Of a stretch of 8,789 bases of DNA, positions 8,425-8,789 are shown in pieces. Position 1 is the stretch's first letter. Each line of letters begins with the position of its first letter. A program made the position numbers and the translations under genes. This DNA is from OPU3-GD-OMZ sp001901525 (lineage in GTDB: Bacteria; Pseudomonadota; Gammaproteobacteria; Methylococcales; Methylomonadaceae), in contig CAXCEI010000050.1 in the NCBI GenBank assembly GCA_963981505.1, positions 1-8,789 of the forward strand, in the 5' to 3' direction. The notes under the pieces were generated by a model. It was not told the origin of the DNA. It worked only from the letters and a program-made list of their open reading frames with translations, and made no database searches.

Positions 8425-8456
8425 AGTATAAACTCTGTTCTTTAGTACAGAGTCAA
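8425..8456 (-). promoter_or_regulatory. MerR-family promoter/operator of merTPA
   Basis: On the minus strand a -35 box TTGACT (8451-8456) and a -10 box TATACT (8425-8430) are separated by 20 bp instead of the usual 17. Inside the spacer, and reaching into the -35 box, is a perfect inverted repeat: ACTCTGT (8447-8453, read on minus) and ACAGAGT (8432-8438), with 8 bp between. An over-long spacer bridged by a dyad is the signature of promoters activated by DNA distortion by MerR-family regulators. Transcription would start near 8418, leaving a leader of about 90 nt before merT. The half-sites and the 20-bp spacer resemble the zntA (ZntR) promoter of E. coli more than the Tn501 mer operator, whose spacer is 19 bp with GTAC-type half-sites. 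Confidence 0.8.
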
Positions 8457-8521
8457 GATGAATTTAATACCCTATGGCCTTTTGAGGTCGTTTAGAAAGT
8501 GAGGTGGACCATTCCATTGGA

Positions 8522-8561
8522 GTGTTACGGATGTCATTCCGGCTCCTCTCTGACACTTCGC
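8522..8561. repeat. Imperfect direct repeat, copy A
   Basis: Forty bases that match copy B at 8739-8778 in the same orientation at 30 of 40 positions without gaps. The best-conserved core is CGGATGTNATTCC, followed by a C-rich part and CTCTGNCNCT. The core CGGATGTCATTCCG also has short inverted ends (CGGA/TCCG). Repeated sites at an element end are known as transposase-binding sites, for example in IS21-family elements; assigning it to that family is only a guess. Confidence 0.65.
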
Positions 8562-8671
8562 CAAGCGCGCCACTATTTTTGCGAAAGCTTGTTTTGGGCA
8601 TCCCAACCCAAGCAAGCGGCAAAAATCACATGGCAATTAATGCCTTCGGCGCCCCGATTAGTCCTACGTCC

Positions 8672-8719
8672 GTGTCACTGCGTCAGATCATTGCAAGCTC
8701 GATGCTGACTCCGTGACAC
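8672..8719. repeat. Inverted repeat, 15-bp arms
   Basis: The left arm (8672-8686) and right arm (8705-8719) are complementary at 13 of 15 positions, including an uninterrupted 7-bp GTGTCAC/GTGACAC at the outer end, with an 18-nt loop. There is no T-run on either side, so it is not an obvious intrinsic terminator. It lies between the two direct-repeat copies and shares TGACACT with copy A, which suggests related protein-binding sites. Confidence 0.55.
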
Positions 8720-8738
8720 TACCTCAAATGACTAGACG

Positions 8739-8778
8739 GCGTTTCGGATGTAATTCCAGACCCCCTCTGGCGCTACGC
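8739..8778. repeat. Imperfect direct repeat, copy B
   Basis: The second copy of the 40-bp repeat, 217 bp to the right of copy A and in the same orientation, 30 of 40 bases identical. It begins GCGTTTCGGATGTAATTCC. It lies 11 nt from the window edge, so further copies or a transposase gene could follow just outside. Confidence 0.65.
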
Positions 8779-8789
8779 ACGACGGGTGC

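Larger units (their letters stand above)
8457..8789. other. Non-coding, repeat-bearing edge; no merR found
   Basis: This 333-nt stretch occupies the place where a divergent merR normally begins. I see no reading frame with MerR features (an N-terminal helix-turn-helix or the three metal-binding cysteines). Short frames of about 70 codons near 8499-8716 overlap one another, match nothing I know, and lack ribosome-binding sites. The ATG at 8458, where merR would start, encodes only 14 codons that do not resemble MerR. The stretch contains a pair of 40-bp direct repeats and a long-armed inverted repeat (listed separately). It looks like the terminal or intergenic part of a mobile element continuing past the right edge; the family is not established. 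Confidence 0.5.

Noticed and set aside
8458..8502. ATG just downstream of the operator as the start of a divergent merR
   Set aside because: It encodes only 14 codons before a stop, with no similarity to the MerR N-terminus in this or neighbouring frames.
8499..8716. Two overlapping plus-strand frames of about 70 codons
   Set aside because: No ribosome-binding sites, no recognisable motifs, and they overlap the repeat structures; likely chance open frames.
8481..8728. 8-bp inverted match TTTGAGGT / ACCTCAAA as possible ends of a 248-bp element
   Set aside because: Matches of this length are expected by chance in a stretch of this size, and no target duplication is visible.

Overview
The window is an 8.8-kb stretch of bacterial DNA, most likely from a gammaproteobacterium. 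This rests on the compact merTPA layout, the SelO type and a remnant that resembles a metallo-hydrolase family I recall mainly from that class; no rRNA or other marker gene is present to settle it. Codings are dense at the left and around the mercury genes, with broken or non-coding DNA between and after them.

Left part (1-5285): a large fused ATP-dependent 5-oxoprolinase/hydantoinase gene runs off the left edge (only its first few codons are missing). It converges, across a 227-nt gap in which I find no gene, on a complete selO gene (protein adenylyltransferase) on the minus strand. selO uses a TTG start and has a plausible promoter 100 nt upstream.

Middle (5286-5938): AT-rich DNA holding selO's promoter region, then a short plus-strand reading frame that looks like the first ~30 residues of an MBL-fold hydrolase and stops abruptly. 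After it come about 280 nt with no recognisable gene, although one minus-strand frame there is strikingly hydrophobic. This looks like a degraded or rearranged junction.

Right part (5939-8456): a compact mercury-resistance operon on the minus strand, merT-merP-merA. It encodes an inner-membrane Hg(II) transporter, a periplasmic Hg(II)-binding protein, and mercuric reductase with its own N-terminal metal-binding domain. Gene spacings are 11 and 13 nt with good ribosome-binding sites, so the three are surely co-transcribed. They pass Hg(II) from periplasm to cytoplasm and reduce it to Hg(0). The promoter shows the hallmark of MerR-family control: a perfect 7-bp dyad in an over-long 20-bp spacer between -35 and -10. 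No merR gene, however, lies next to it.

Right edge (8457-8789): where a divergent merR would be expected there is non-coding DNA with a 40-bp imperfect direct repeat (30/40 identical) and a 15-bp-arm inverted repeat. This looks like the end of a mobile element. No CRISPR array, tRNA or rRNA was seen. I found no clearly undescribed system; the most useful leads are the merR-less mer operon with its ZntR-like operator, the repeat-bearing edge, and the gene remnants at the presumed junction.
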